Assembly: GCF_006538345.1 (NCBI RefSeq)
Contig: NZ_BJKL01000001.1
Span: 434,001 to 498,000, forward strand
Source: Alteromonas sp. KUL49
GTDB taxonomy: Bacteria > Pseudomonadota > Gammaproteobacteria > Enterobacterales > Alteromonadaceae
Reading direction: 5' to 3'
Length of the DNA: 64,000 bases
In this document: one piece after another, positions 52,064-61,572 of the stretch
Position numbering within the stretch: position 1 is the first letter of the stretch
How the letters are laid out: the number at the start of each line of letters is the position of its first letter
Translations under genes and position numbers: made by a program
Notes under the pieces: model-generated
The model's input: only the letters and a program-made list of their open reading frames with translations
The model's database searches: none
What the model was told of the DNA's origin: nothing

Positions 52064-53179
52064 TTATTTCATTTCTGGTACTTTAACTGTTTGTTCAACA
52101 GTTACAGAGATTCTACGGTTAACCATGTGAGCATCCGCAGTGTTTCCAGTGTCTAGAAGCTGAGTTTCACCATAGCCAACAGTGTCGATACGAACCGCAT
52201 CAATACCATACATATCAACAAGTACCGCTTTGAAGGCTTCTGCACGTTCTTCTGACAACTTAAGGTTGTAAGTGGCAGAACCAGGCGCTGATGTATGACC
52301 TTCTACAACCGCAGTTGTGTCTTCGTACTGCGCCATGAACTCCGCAAATTCAACGATCTCTGGATCGCGAGGTTGCTTAACTACAGAGCTTTCGTTGTCA
52401 AACAATACGCGAAGCGTGATATTGACAGTTTCGTTGCCAAATACTGTGCAGCCTTTATCATCCACTTTAACGTCAGACGGTGAACTTGGACAGTTGTCCA
52501 TATCATTACTAACACCATCGTTGTCATCGTCAGCCATTACCGCACAACCTACAGAATCAACGGCCTCGCCTGCTGCTGTCATAGGGCACTGATCTAAACG
52601 GTCAATAACACCATCATTGTCAGTATCGTATGCGGTAGCTGAAGTGGTAGTGTTTGCAGATTTTTTACCAAACGGCATTGCAAGACCCACTTTTACGCCT
52701 ACATCAGTGAAATCAAAGTCTAGGTCGCGGTAAGTGGCAAGTTCGGTAATGATAGTTACATACTCATTCGGGCGCCAATGCTTACCTAGACCTAAGTCAA
52801 GTAGTGTCGTAGAGTCACCTACCGCTTGGCGACGAACACCACCGAACAGGTAGTATTTGTCTTCAGGTAGGAAGTACATTAAGTCTACGCCTGTCATTTC
52901 GCCGTCTTCACTACCAAGGTCTCTAATGTAGTCTAAATCCATTGAAGAGAATTCAGCACGCGCAGCCCAGCTTTGGGTAAAGCGATAGCCGTATTCTAAT
53001 GTAATAGCTCGGCCATTGTTGAACGAAGTTCCGTTAGAGGTATGTTCACCTGATGCTCGATAATGCATGCCTGAAATACCAAGCCAACTAGAGTAGTCTG
53101 GTTCATCTGAGCTTTGAGCAATAGCAGTTGAAGACAACATAGCGGCAGTCAGTGCAGCCAGTGTAAAGTGCTTTTTCAT
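52064..53179 (-). CDS. OmpA-family outer membrane protein with TSP3-like calcium-binding repeats
   Basis: A 371-residue protein from ATG 53179 (AGGA site; a GTG at 53185 adds two residues). A signal peptide ends at STAIAQ. A beta-barrel follows (about 25-185), then two Asp-rich TSP3-like repeats (DTDNDGVIDRLDQCP and DDDNDGVSNDMDNCP, about 190-235), each with paired Cys, and a C-terminal OmpA-C peptidoglycan-binding domain (TAVVEGHTSAPGSATYN, NRRISVTVE). It anchors the outer membrane to the cell wall; calcium probably stabilises the linker. It is transcribed alone toward the dnaB terminator. Confidence 0.93.
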   Translation of the reverse strand: MKKHFTLAALTAAMLSSTAIAQSSDEPDYSSWLGISGMHYRASGEHTSNGTSFNNGRAITLEYGYRFTQSWAARAEFSSMDLDYIRDLGSEDGEMTGVDLMYFLPEDKYYLFGGVRRQAVGDSTTLLDLGLGKHWRPNEYVTIITELATYRDLDFDFTDVGVKVGLAMPFGKKSANTTTSATAYDTDNDGVIDRLDQCPMTAAGEAVDSVGCAVMADDDNDGVSNDMDNCPSSPSDVKVDDKGCTVFGNETVNITLRVLFDNESSVVKQPRDPEIVEFAEFMAQYEDTTAVVEGHTSAPGSATYNLKLSEERAEAFKAVLVDMYGIDAVRIDTVGYGETQLLDTGNTADAHMVNRRISVTVEQTVKVPEMK

Positions 53180-53279
53180 AGTCACATCCTGTTTAATGTT
53201 GAGTGATTGATTGTCACATAATTTTTTAGTAGGTCTCGTTATGAAACCTATTCATGGCATATAGCTATTATTATTGTGC

Positions 53280-53720
53280 TCATACTGCTACTTGCCCTTG
53301 AACTGTGGCAATGATCTTGCGGGACCCACCGTGGTCGCGGTGTTCTCCTAGCATGATACCTTGCCATGTTCCAAGTTGCAGCCTTCCTTTTTGTGCAGGA
53401 AGGGTAACTTGGCAGCCCAGTATACTCGATTTAACATGAGCAGGCATATCGTCGCTGCCTTCATATGTGTGTCGATAAAATGGCAAATCTTCTTTAACGC
53501 AATAATTAAAGAACGCTTCCATGTCTTGGCGCACCGTTGGGTCCGCATTCTCATTGATAGTAAGGCTTGCACTAGTGTGTTGTAAACAAAGATGTACCAA
53601 ACCTACGTCAATATCTCTTAATTGTGGCAATGCTTCAACAATTAGATGGGTTATTAAATGAAACCCTCTGGGTTTTGGTGGCAGTGTAATTGTTTCGGAC
53701 CACCAAATACTATTTGTCAA
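53280..53720 (-). CDS. YjbQ/UPF0047-family protein
   Basis: About 146 residues if translation starts at TTG 53720 ([23 protein letters not shown]), which matches the usual family start; the open frame extends 21 codons upstream, inside the cheX gene. The conserved motif [20 protein letters not shown] and the catalytic-type [10 protein letters not shown] tail are present. Proteins of this family have thiamine-phosphate synthase-like activity in vitro and form trimers, but the physiological role is unresolved. It overlaps cheX by 11 bases and is last of the minus-strand set zur-cheX-yjbQ. Confidence 0.82.
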   Translation of the reverse strand: MTNSIWWSETITLPPKPRGFHLITHLIVEALPQLRDIDVGLVHLCLQHTSASLTINENADPTVRQDMEAFFNYCVKEDLPFYRHTYEGSDDMPAHVKSSILGCQVTLPAQKGRLQLGTWQGIMLGEHRDHGGSRKIIATVQGQVAV

Positions 53721-54174
53721 AACAGATTTCCAAATGTGCAAAGCCGTCGTCACATTGGAAAGGAAGGATAATTTTAGCGCCATCTACCTGATGACTAATG
53801 GAGTGTTCCTTCCCTGATACAACAACGGGGGTTGCCATGGCAAATTCAAACCCTTTGTCAGCGAGATCCCTTTTGGCACCGCCACAAATCATATTGGTGA
53901 CTTCGCCTACCATGTCGCCAACTTCGGCATCTACTTTTTCCGGACGCTCTCCTACCATGCGCTCCATGATAGTTAATGCCAAAGATTCGTCGAACGTGAT
54001 AGACATAGAGCCTTTCACTTCAGGACCAACCATTCCGATGAGTCCAGATACATCACCTTTCGCTAAATCGTCTTGCTTACGTTTCGGTTTGCCTGGCGTA
54101 AGCTTAGTTTGCGCCATTGTTTCCATGACATTGAGAAACCCAGTAATAAATGGGTTTACGAACTCAGCATTCAT
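53710..54174 (-). CDS. CheX-like chemotaxis phosphatase
   Basis: About 154 residues from ATG 54174 (AAGGAG lies 7 bases before; the alternative ATG at 54180 is only one base after the site). The conserved ExxN phosphatase motif [13 protein letters not shown] is present, preceded by [16 protein letters not shown], the CheX/CheC-FliY fold. CheX removes phosphate from CheY-P to reset motor signalling. Its start overlaps the zur end by 11 bases. No other chemotaxis gene is adjacent. Confidence 0.88.
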   Translation of the reverse strand: MNAEFVNPFITGFLNVMETMAQTKLTPGKPKRKQDDLAKGDVSGLIGMVGPEVKGSMSITFDESLALTIMERMVGERPEKVDAEVGDMVGEVTNMICGGAKRDLADKGFEFAMATPVVVSGKEHSISHQVDGAKIILPFQCDDGFAHLEICFDK

Positions 54175-54637
54175 TTGCATGCTCCTTGGGAGAAGTTACC
54201 TCAGCATTTTGGCATTCAGCGCACAAACCGTGAGCTTCAATGGTTTGCTTTATCACTTTAAAGCCATTTTCCTGTGCTTGATTGTCCAGCGTTTCCTTAA
54301 GTCCTTCTGATTGTATTTCTGCTACATCACCGCAACTGTCGCAAATCAAAAATTGTACTGGATGATGACAGCCAAAATGATAGCAAGCGACAAAAGCATT
54401 CGTGGACTCAAGTCGGTGAATCAGTCCAAAATCTAAAAGAAAATCCAGCGCGCGATATACTGTCGCTGGTTTCGCACTTGATTCGGTTTCTTTAAGTGCA
54501 TCAAGCATATCGTATGCGCCCATTGGGCCGTGCTTATCAACGAGTATCTCATAAACTTTAGCACGTAGTGGCGTAAATCGAGCGCCTCTTTGCTCGCAAT
54601 ACGTGCGGGCCTTTTGTATTAAGGTCGAACTATTCAT
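54164..54637 (-). CDS. zur: Fur-family regulator, Zur type
   Basis: A 157-residue metalloregulator. A winged helix (RFTPLRAKVYEILV, PATVYRALDFLLDFGLIHRLES) is followed by a dimerisation domain with CysXXCys (LICDSCGD) and a second pair (GLCAECQN) that build the structural zinc site, and His-rich CHHPVQFLICD resembling Zur more than Fur. It should repress zinc-uptake genes when zinc is present. It overlaps cheX by 11 bases. No zinc transporter is seen nearby. Confidence 0.85.
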   Translation of the reverse strand: MNSSTLIQKARTYCEQRGARFTPLRAKVYEILVDKHGPMGAYDMLDALKETESSAKPATVYRALDFLLDFGLIHRLESTNAFVACYHFGCHHPVQFLICDSCGDVAEIQSEGLKETLDNQAQENGFKVIKQTIEAHGLCAECQNAEVTSPKEHANEC

Positions 54638-54769
54638 TCGTCAGTACCATAGTAACCTCAAGGTGTCCTTTAAAACCAATAAACGCAATGTTTACGCTAG
54701 TATAACACCCTACTAACGGTACACAAATGAACAAACGAAGAAGGTTAAGTCATTTATTGTGTTATCTTT

Positions 54770-55651
54770 ATGCCATTACTGGATATGGGGACGACTCTCT
54801 TTATGATGATAAGAAAAACTCGCGCTCAGTTAGAGAATAATAGTGCACTATGGATTATTTTCAGCAAAGGAAGCGTAGTTGTTAGAGAAAATGAGTCTAG
54901 TTTACCTCACGCTGATGTCAGTGAGATGGCTTTCCTATCGGAATACCAAGATGATATTCACGAGTTACCTCCGCTCTCAGAGGCCGCTGAAAATGATGAA
55001 ACAGTCTTTGTTGTCGATTTGGGAGGTGAAGTTGTAGAGTCAGTGGGCTGGACGACTTTATCACTGAGAGCACTTTTAATGGCCAACCAAGATATTGGTT
55101 TTTCAATCATAGGGCGAGCCTGGCAGTATACTCACTTTCTGCGTACTCATAGATTCTGTGGGCAGTGCGGTGCTAAAACCGAGCTAGTGACGTGGGAAAT
55201 GGCAGTACAGTGTCATCAATGTGGCCACCGAAGCTATCCCAGAGTGTCTCCGTGCATCATTGTTGCTATTCATGACAATCAGCGCATTTTACTCGCCAAA
55301 GGTACCAGGCATAGAGAAACAAACATGTACTCCACACTTGCTGGCTTTGTGGAAAGTGGCGAGAGTCTAGTTCAGGCTACCCACAGGGAAGTTATGGAAG
55401 AAGTCGGTGTGAAAGTGAAAAATATTCAGTACTTTGACAGCCAGCCTTGGCCTTTTCCTCACTCACTAATGGTGGGTTTTATCGCAGAATACGATGGCGG
55501 AGAGATTCAGTGTCAGGAAAACGAAATTGATGACGCCCAGTGGTTCGATATTGACGATCTACCTATTATCCCCCCTAAGCTCTCTATTGCGGGACTATTG
55601 ATTGAAAGGACAATCTCGATTATCCGAGAAAAGTCTTCAAGTGGTTCCTGA
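54770..55651 (+). CDS. nudC: NAD-capped RNA hydrolase / NADH pyrophosphatase NudC
   Basis: Up to 293 residues; the start is uncertain (ATG 54770, 54785, 54803 or 54806 are possible, and none has a good ribosome site). A four-cysteine zinc ribbon (FCGQCGAK...CHQCGH) is followed by a Nudix domain with GFVESGESLVQATHREVMEEVG, and the NudC-specific SQPWPFPHSLM motif. It splits NADH and removes NAD caps from RNA. It is divergent from zur and precedes hemE, separated by 144 bases. Confidence 0.92.
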   Translation: MPLLDMGTTLFMMIRKTRAQLENNSALWIIFSKGSVVVRENESSLPHADVSEMAFLSEYQDDIHELPPLSEAAENDETVFVVDLGGEVVESVGWTTLSLRALLMANQDIGFSIIGRAWQYTHFLRTHRFCGQCGAKTELVTWEMAVQCHQCGHRSYPRVSPCIIVAIHDNQRILLAKGTRHRETNMYSTLAGFVESGESLVQATHREVMEEVGVKVKNIQYFDSQPWPFPHSLMVGFIAEYDGGEIQCQENEIDDAQWFDIDDLPIIPPKLSIAGLLIERTISIIREKSSSGS

Positions 55652-55795
55652 GAGAATACTTTGAGCAATAACTTGATCTCTAGCAAGTTATCATTGCTCC
55701 AAAGCACAATTTTTCATTAGGTTTTTAATACACGGTGTTGGGATAGCTGATATACTTCGGCGGTTTTTTATCATCGAATAGTTTTAGGTGAAACC

Positions 55796-56890
55796 ATGTC
55801 ACAAAGCGCTTCTAGTGTTGCAAAGCCAGAATTGAAAAATGATCGCTATCTTCGCGCGCTGCTTAAGCAGCCAGTAGACGCTACCCCCGTGTGGATGATG
55901 CGCCAAGCCGGTCGTTATCTTCCTGAATACAAAGCAACGCGCGCAGAGGCCGGTGACTTCATGTCATTGTGTAAAAATGCTGAGCTAGCATGTGAGGTAA
56001 CGTTACAACCTCTTCGCCGATTCCCGTTAGATGCGGCGATATTATTTTCCGATATTCTTACTATCCCAGATGCTATGGGACTGGGTTTGTACTTTGAAAC
56101 GGGCGAAGGCCCACGCTTTAAGTCACCGATCACCTGTAAGGCCGATGTAGATAAAATTGGTATCCCTGATCCTGAAGGTGAGTTGCAATATGTGATGAAC
56201 GCAGTGCGTACTATTCGCCGAGAACTAAAAGGTGAAGTACCTCTTATAGGATTCTCAGGTAGTCCATGGACGCTGGCAACTTATATGGTTGAGGGTGGTT
56301 CGAGCAAGGCGTTCACTAAAATTAAGAAAATGGCGTTTGCTGAACCTGCAACGCTTCACGCATTGCTAGCAAAATTAGCTGACTCTGTGACAAGTTATCT
56401 CAATGCTCAAATTGCAGCGGGTGCCCAATCTGTCATGGTATTTGATACCTGGGGCGGCGTTTTGTCACCTCGAGACTACAAAGAATTTTCGTTGCAATAT
56501 ATGGAGCGGATCGTCAACGGACTTACCCGAGAAGCGGATGGCAGAAAAGTGCCTGTGACCTTGTTTACCAAGAATGGTGGCATGTGGTTAGAAGCTATTG
56601 CCGCGACTGGCTGTGATGCTGTTGGTTTAGATTGGACCATCGACATTGCCGATGCTAAAGCTCGTGTTGGCGACAAAGTGGCACTTCAAGGGAATATGGA
56701 TCCGTCAATGCTTTATGCGCCAGCCTCTCGAATTCGACAAGAGGTGAGTACCATTCTTGAAGGTTTTGGTGAAGGTACCGGTCACGTATTTAATCTGGGC
56801 CACGGCATTCATCTAGATGTGCCGCCAGAAAATGCTGGTGTTTTCGTCAACGCAGTTCACGAGCTCAGTAAGCCGTATCACGCAAAATAA
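55796..56890 (+). CDS. hemE: Uroporphyrinogen decarboxylase
   Basis: A 364-residue haem-biosynthesis enzyme that decarboxylates uroporphyrinogen III to coproporphyrinogen III. It has [19 protein letters not shown] (Arg-rich substrate site) and [15 protein letters not shown] (active-site Asp), as in the E. coli enzyme; length is standard. ATG has AGGTGA. A terminator follows directly, shared with the convergent queG region. Confidence 0.97.
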   Translation: MSQSASSVAKPELKNDRYLRALLKQPVDATPVWMMRQAGRYLPEYKATRAEAGDFMSLCKNAELACEVTLQPLRRFPLDAAILFSDILTIPDAMGLGLYFETGEGPRFKSPITCKADVDKIGIPDPEGELQYVMNAVRTIRRELKGEVPLIGFSGSPWTLATYMVEGGSSKAFTKIKKMAFAEPATLHALLAKLADSVTSYLNAQIAAGAQSVMVFDTWGGVLSPRDYKEFSLQYMERIVNGLTREADGRKVPVTLFTKNGGMWLEAIAATGCDAVGLDWTIDIADAKARVGDKVALQGNMDPSMLYAPASRIRQEVSTILEGFGEGTGHVFNLGHGIHLDVPPENAGVFVNAVHELSKPYHAK

Positions 56891-56897
56891 TCGAACG

Positions 56898-56929
56898 AAG
56901 GCAATGACATAATACTCATTGCCTTTTTT
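56898..56929 (+). terminator. Rho-independent terminator of hemE
   Basis: GGCAATGA (56900-56907) and TCATTGCC (56916-56923), loop of 8, followed by six T residues. Its last bases overlap the stop codon of the convergent queG gene. Confidence 0.93.
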
Positions 56930-58070
56930 ATGCGTCTCGCGGAAGGCCCTTTTGTACAGTACGTACTAACCGCTGGTGTTTTCGGTTTTCTGACGTGCTC
57001 GCTATCGATTTTTGCGCTTGCTGCTCCATTGCCCACTTGATGTGCACGTCGACGTTCTGGTCCACTTTCCCTAGTGACTCACTTAGCGCATCTAGTGTTT
57101 TTGATGAATAGGGGCTGTTTCCAAGCGCAATAGCAATATTGCGTTTCCACTTTGCATAACCAATGCGTCTAATCGCTGAACCTTCAGTATATTTGAGAAA
57201 CTCTTCCTCGGTCCAAGAAAATAAGGTGAGTAGGGATTGACCGTGGAGTTTGTCTCTCGGATGAAAATCTGGTTCTGTGGTTACTGAACTATAGCGGTTC
57301 CATGGGCAAATAAGCTGGCAATCATCACAGCCATAAATACGATTTCCCATCAGCGTGCGCAGTTCTTCAGGGATCTCGCCATCATACTCTATGGTTAAGT
57401 ACGATACACAGCGCTTTGCATCGACTTGGTAAGGCGCAACTATAGCGTCAGTGGGGCAAATGGTAATGCATGCATTGCAGCTTCCGCATTCCGCCTCCAC
57501 TGGCGTATCTGTCGGCAGGGGTAAGTTAATGAATAGTTCTCCCAGAAAGAACCATGAACCGGCTTCTTTACTCAAAGTCAGTGTGTGTTTACCCGTCCAA
57601 CCAATACCCGCCTTCTCCGCAATGGCGTGTTCCAGTACGGGGGCAGAATCGACAAACGGCCGGTAAGCCGTTCCTTCTAACCTCGCAGATATCTTCTCAC
57701 CGAGTTGCTTGAGCTTTTTGCGGATGACTTTGTGATAGTCACGCCCTAATGCATAGCGACTAATGTATCCCATGTTGGGGTCATTTAAATGCTTGGCGAA
57801 TGAGGCATCGGGAGGAAGGTAATCCATTCTTACACTGATCACTCTTAATGTGCCCGGCACTAACTCCGCGGGGCGTGCTCGCATGAGCCCGTGGGTTGCC
57901 ATGTAGGCCATAGTACCGTGATAACCGTTTTCCAACCACTTTACTAAGTGTTGTTCATGTTGCGATAGGTCAATATCACTAATGCCAACGTGTTGAAAGC
58001 CTAGCGCATGACCCCAAGCCTTGATATCGTTGGACAACTGGTTTAAATCGATGGAATTTATCGCGGACAT
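56928..58070 (-). CDS. queG: Epoxyqueuosine reductase QueG
   Basis: A 380-residue iron-sulfur, cobalamin-dependent enzyme that reduces epoxyqueuosine in tRNA to queuosine. Two [4Fe-4S] motifs are seen: CGSCNACITICPTDAI and CDDCQLICPWN. YEPxxFVDSAPVLE-like residues (FVDSAPVLEHAIAEKAGIGW) mark the active site. It is divergent from nnr with only 6 bases between the start codons, so each promoter must lie in the other's coding region. The queG / nnr-tsaE-amiB-mutL-miaA order is conserved in gammaproteobacteria. Confidence 0.95.
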   Translation of the reverse strand: MSAINSIDLNQLSNDIKAWGHALGFQHVGISDIDLSQHEQHLVKWLENGYHGTMAYMATHGLMRARPAELVPGTLRVISVRMDYLPPDASFAKHLNDPNMGYISRYALGRDYHKVIRKKLKQLGEKISARLEGTAYRPFVDSAPVLEHAIAEKAGIGWTGKHTLTLSKEAGSWFFLGELFINLPLPTDTPVEAECGSCNACITICPTDAIVAPYQVDAKRCVSYLTIEYDGEIPEELRTLMGNRIYGCDDCQLICPWNRYSSVTTEPDFHPRDKLHGQSLLTLFSWTEEEFLKYTEGSAIRRIGYAKWKRNIAIALGNSPYSSKTLDALSESLGKVDQNVDVHIKWAMEQQAQKSIASTSENRKHQRLVRTVQKGLPRDA

Positions 58071-58076
58071 GCATTT

Positions 58077-59582
58077 ATGTTAGATACTCAACTCACTACC
58101 AGCTTATCACACAAACTCTTTCGCGCCGATCAAGTTCGCGCAAATGAGGAGGCCGCAGCCCAAAACTCGGGATGCGACATGTTTACGCTTATGCAACGGG
58201 CTGGCGAGTCTGTATTTCAGCACTGTATAGAATTATTCCCTAATCTAGATATCTTTTTGGTACTCGTTGGCCAAGGTAACAATGCGGGTGACGGCTACGT
58301 TACCGCATTAAATGCTAAAAAAGCGGGCAAACAAGTTTATGTGTGTGCCGTTGAACCCGACCGAATCTTGGAAGGGGATGCAGGTACTGCTCAAGCAAAC
58401 TGGTTTGCTGCTGGAGGTAAACTCGTTGAGTTTAGCGAGGCCTTGGTAGAGAAAGCGGACATTATTATCGATGCTTTACTTGGTACGGGTATTAATAGTG
58501 TTATTCGCAATGAGTTTGCTGATGTTATAGACGTGATAAACAAGTCTAGTACCTATGTGGTGGCAGTCGATGTTCCCTCTGGCCTTGATGCCAATACGGG
58601 GCAGAGTCTGGGACGCTGCGTTCAAGCTGATGTTACTGTGACCTTCGTAGGAATTAAGCCTGGCTTGGTCACTGGTGCGGGTAAGCAGTCATGCGGGCAG
58701 CTTGTTTATGCTGATTTAGACATTGGAAAAGCTTTTCAGGCGTTGGCAAGACCCTTTGCCACTTTGCTCAAGATAGAGCACTTTAAGGGCTTGGCACCCA
58801 GAGACATACATAGTCATAAGGGGACGTATGGACGTTTACTCTGTGTGGGTGGTAATAAGGGAACTGCTGGTGCGATTAGGCTTGCGGGTGAAGCAGCATT
58901 GCGCAGTGGTGCTGGTATGGTTCGTACTTATGTGCATGAGTCTTCTGTCGTCCAAGTGAGCTCAGGACGCCCTGAATTAATGGTCACAGATTCAGATTTA
59001 GAAGCTGGGCTTGAGTGGGCCACATGTGTGGTCATTGGCCCTGGTTTAGGGCAGGACGAATGGGCAGAGAACGCCTTTGAAACTACAATGAAATATTGTC
59101 AGTCTACAAACACGCCTGTTGTTATTGACGCTGATGCGCTCAATTTATTGTGCAAGCAATCCACGGCTTATACGGTGAGTGATTGTATACTAACACCCCA
59201 TGCTGCAGAGGGCGCAAGATTACTTGGTTTGACGGTGGAAGAGGTCGAAAGTAATCGATTTAATGCCGCTCGCCAATGCGCACAACGCTATCATGCGGTA
59301 TGTGTTCTTAAAGGGGCTGGAACACTGATCGATAACGAAAAGGCCACGTGGGTATGTAGACATGGTAACCCGGGAATGGCAACCGCCGGAAGCGGTGATG
59401 TATTAAGTGGTATTCTTGGCGCATTGTTAGCCCAAGGTGTTCATGTGGATATGGCAGCTAAATATGGTGTTATATTGCATGCAAAAGCGGGTGATGATGT
59501 TGCCGAGCTATATGGTCAACGTGGTATGATTGCGAGTGACTTATTTGATGCAGTTCGCGCACTTATCAATCACCATGGTTAG
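58077..59582 (+). CDS. nnr: Bifunctional NAD(P)H-hydrate epimerase / ADP-dependent NAD(P)H-hydrate dehydratase
   Basis: A 501-residue fused repair enzyme. The N-terminal YjeF_N epimerase (about 15-220; QRAGESVFQH, GQGNNAGDGYV, VAVDVPSGLDANTG) joins the C-terminal ribokinase-like dehydratase (about 235-500; HKGTYGRLLCVGGNKGTAGAIRL, GPGLGQDEW, GSGDVLSGILGALLAQG). It repairs damaged hydrated NADH and NADPH. It is first of the plus-strand group nnr-tsaE-amiB-mutL-miaA. Confidence 0.96.
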   Translation: MLDTQLTTSLSHKLFRADQVRANEEAAAQNSGCDMFTLMQRAGESVFQHCIELFPNLDIFLVLVGQGNNAGDGYVTALNAKKAGKQVYVCAVEPDRILEGDAGTAQANWFAAGGKLVEFSEALVEKADIIIDALLGTGINSVIRNEFADVIDVINKSSTYVVAVDVPSGLDANTGQSLGRCVQADVTVTFVGIKPGLVTGAGKQSCGQLVYADLDIGKAFQALARPFATLLKIEHFKGLAPRDIHSHKGTYGRLLCVGGNKGTAGAIRLAGEAALRSGAGMVRTYVHESSVVQVSSGRPELMVTDSDLEAGLEWATCVVIGPGLGQDEWAENAFETTMKYCQSTNTPVVIDADALNLLCKQSTAYTVSDCILTPHAAEGARLLGLTVEEVESNRFNAARQCAQRYHAVCVLKGAGTLIDNEKATWVCRHGNPGMATAGSGDVLSGILGALLAQGVHVDMAAKYGVILHAKAGDDVAELYGQRGMIASDLFDAVRALINHHG

Positions 59583-59640
59583 TCATTGATGTTGCGTTGG
59601 GTTGATCAAATACCGCGGTAAATTGCAGGAATTCGGATTT

Positions 59641-60123
59641 ATGTCATACCCAGAAACATCTTTCTTTGCCAATACGCCTGAAGAAACAGCGATACTAGCG
59701 CAAGACTTGGCGAGCGCTGTTTCGGCAGAGTCTTCTACTGAAGCGGTTATTTATCTCGATGGAGATTTAGGGGCAGGTAAAACAACCTTTAGTCGTTATT
59801 TTATTCAGTCATTTGGCCATACTGGCAGTGTGAAAAGTCCAACCTATACGCTGGTAGAGCCGTATGAATTGTCAGAAGTCTCTATTTTCCATTTCGACCT
59901 ATACCGTCTGGCCGACCCAGAAGAATTGGAATTTATGGGGATACGCGACTATTTTGGCGAAGGGAACATTGCTTTGGTAGAGTGGTCTGAAAAAGGTGGG
60001 CAATTTTTGGCCTCGCCAGATTTAGTGATCAGTATTGAAATAACATCGACGGGACGACAGTTTTCTATCCAAGCAAAAAGTGCAAAGGGTGCACGAATTC
60101 TACAAAATTGTAAGTGTGCCTAA
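59641..60123 (+). CDS. tsaE: tRNA threonylcarbamoyladenosine biosynthesis ATPase TsaE
   Basis: A 160-residue P-loop ATPase from ATG 59641 (the frame extends 13 codons upstream). Walker A GDLGAGKTT, then KSPTYTLVEPYE and FHFDLYRLADPEELEFMG, the family hallmarks. It supports TsaB-TsaD in forming t6A37 in tRNAs that read ANN codons. Lies 58 bases after nnr. Confidence 0.96.
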   Translation: MSYPETSFFANTPEETAILAQDLASAVSAESSTEAVIYLDGDLGAGKTTFSRYFIQSFGHTGSVKSPTYTLVEPYELSEVSIFHFDLYRLADPEELEFMGIRDYFGEGNIALVEWSEKGGQFLASPDLVISIEITSTGRQFSIQAKSAKGARILQNCKCA

Positions 60124-60206
60124 TGATAGATAATGGTTTGAATATCCTTAAGTTGATAGTTGTATACGTTGTTTCGAGAGAATAAGAAGAGAAAAGTAGA
60201 ATAAAT

Positions 60207-61529
60207 ATGGTGCGCAATATAGGGCTAATTTTGTGTATTTTGCTCGTGGCTTATCCACTGCATGCTGCGCAAAATGACATTGATGGTCTGCGAATTTGGC
60301 CGTCCCCCGCGAGTACTCGTGTAGTGCTCGACCTAGATGCTGCGCCAGAATTTACCTATTTCACTTTGAGTAACCCACATCGTCTAGTTATCGATTTATC
60401 TAACACTCGTCGTGATACCGACTTATCGGTGGCGCAAGACATGGGGGAGCTAGTTAAACGAGTGAGGTATTCGACGCCAAAAACTAACAAGGATGCCAGA
60501 ATTGTCGTTGAGTTGAGTCGCAAGGCTGACCCTACGTTGTTCGCCATGACACCTACAGCGCCCTACGGACACAGGCTCGTAATAGATTTGCTGGATAGTA
60601 ATCCGCCTGCGCCTGCCCCTATCGTTATTGACCAATCGAGCAACAATCGAGACCGAGACATTATCATTGCCATCGATGCTGGGCACGGTGGTGAAGATCC
60701 AGGCTCTATTGGGCCATCTGGCTCCTACGAAAAGCATATAACTTTGAGTATAGCCAAGAAGCTTGAAGCCATGATCAACAATGAGCGCGGTATGCGAGCT
60801 ATCATGACCCGCACAGCTGATTACTACATTTCACCGAACCGACGGCCTGAAATTGCCCGTGAGAAAAAAGCTGATCTGTTTATTTCAGTGCACGCAGACG
60901 CTTTCACACAGCCAGAGCCCAGAGGAGGCTCTGTTTGGGTGCTGTCCATGCGAAGAGCTGATACAGAACTTGGTCGTTGGATGGAAAAAACTGAGCGACA
61001 CTCTGAGCTGTTAGGTGGCGCAGCCGAAGTTATCAGTGACAAGTCGAGTGAGTTGTATCTCGCGGAAACTATTCTCGGCTTATCGATGGACCACAGTATG
61101 GCTACGAGTTTCGACCTCAGCAATGAGGTGATTAGTGAATTAAAGCAAATCACGCGTATGCACAAGCGCACTCCTCAAGCTGCAAGTCTAGCGGTGCTAA
61201 CATCTCCTGATATTCCTTCGATACTCGTAGAAGTTGGCTTTATTTCTAATCCCGAAGAAGAAAAGAACCTCAATTGGTCCAAGCATCGCGAACGTTTAGC
61301 CCAGTCAATTTTTACTGCTACTAAGCGCTACTTTAAGCAAGTACCACCTGATGGGACATTGTGGGCGTCTGAGAGAGCGACAAATCGTACTCATAAAGTG
61401 CAAAGTGGCGAATCTCTCTCTTTGTTAGCACAGCGATATAATGTGGCTGTGAGTCGGATAAAAGAAGCCAATAACCTCAATAGTGATGTGGTTCGTATAG
61501 GTCAGGTTTTGACCATACCTAGCACTTAA
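60207..61529 (+). CDS. amiB: N-acetylmuramoyl-L-alanine amidase AmiB-type
   Basis: A 440-residue periplasmic cell-separation amidase with a signal peptide (to about YPLHA-A). An AMIN domain (about 25-125) is followed by a zinc amidase_3 domain (about 145-370) with [17 protein letters not shown] (His ligand), SVHADAF and [11 protein letters not shown] (catalytic Glu), and a C-terminal LysM module ([19 protein letters not shown], about 393-438). It splits peptide side chains from septal peptidoglycan. It is normally activated by EnvC at the septum; the LysM tail helps wall binding. Confidence 0.95.
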   Translation: MVRNIGLILCILLVAYPLHAAQNDIDGLRIWPSPASTRVVLDLDAAPEFTYFTLSNPHRLVIDLSNTRRDTDLSVAQDMGELVKRVRYSTPKTNKDARIVVELSRKADPTLFAMTPTAPYGHRLVIDLLDSNPPAPAPIVIDQSSNNRDRDIIIAIDAGHGGEDPGSIGPSGSYEKHITLSIAKKLEAMINNERGMRAIMTRTADYYISPNRRPEIAREKKADLFISVHADAFTQPEPRGGSVWVLSMRRADTELGRWMEKTERHSELLGGAAEVISDKSSELYLAETILGLSMDHSMATSFDLSNEVISELKQITRMHKRTPQAASLAVLTSPDIPSILVEVGFISNPEEEKNLNWSKHRERLAQSIFTATKRYFKQVPPDGTLWASERATNRTHKVQSGESLSLLAQRYNVAVSRIKEANNLNSDVVRIGQVLTIPST

Positions 61530-61572
61530 TCGAGTCACACTTCGATATCTTTTAGCGAACAGGTACTTTCCA

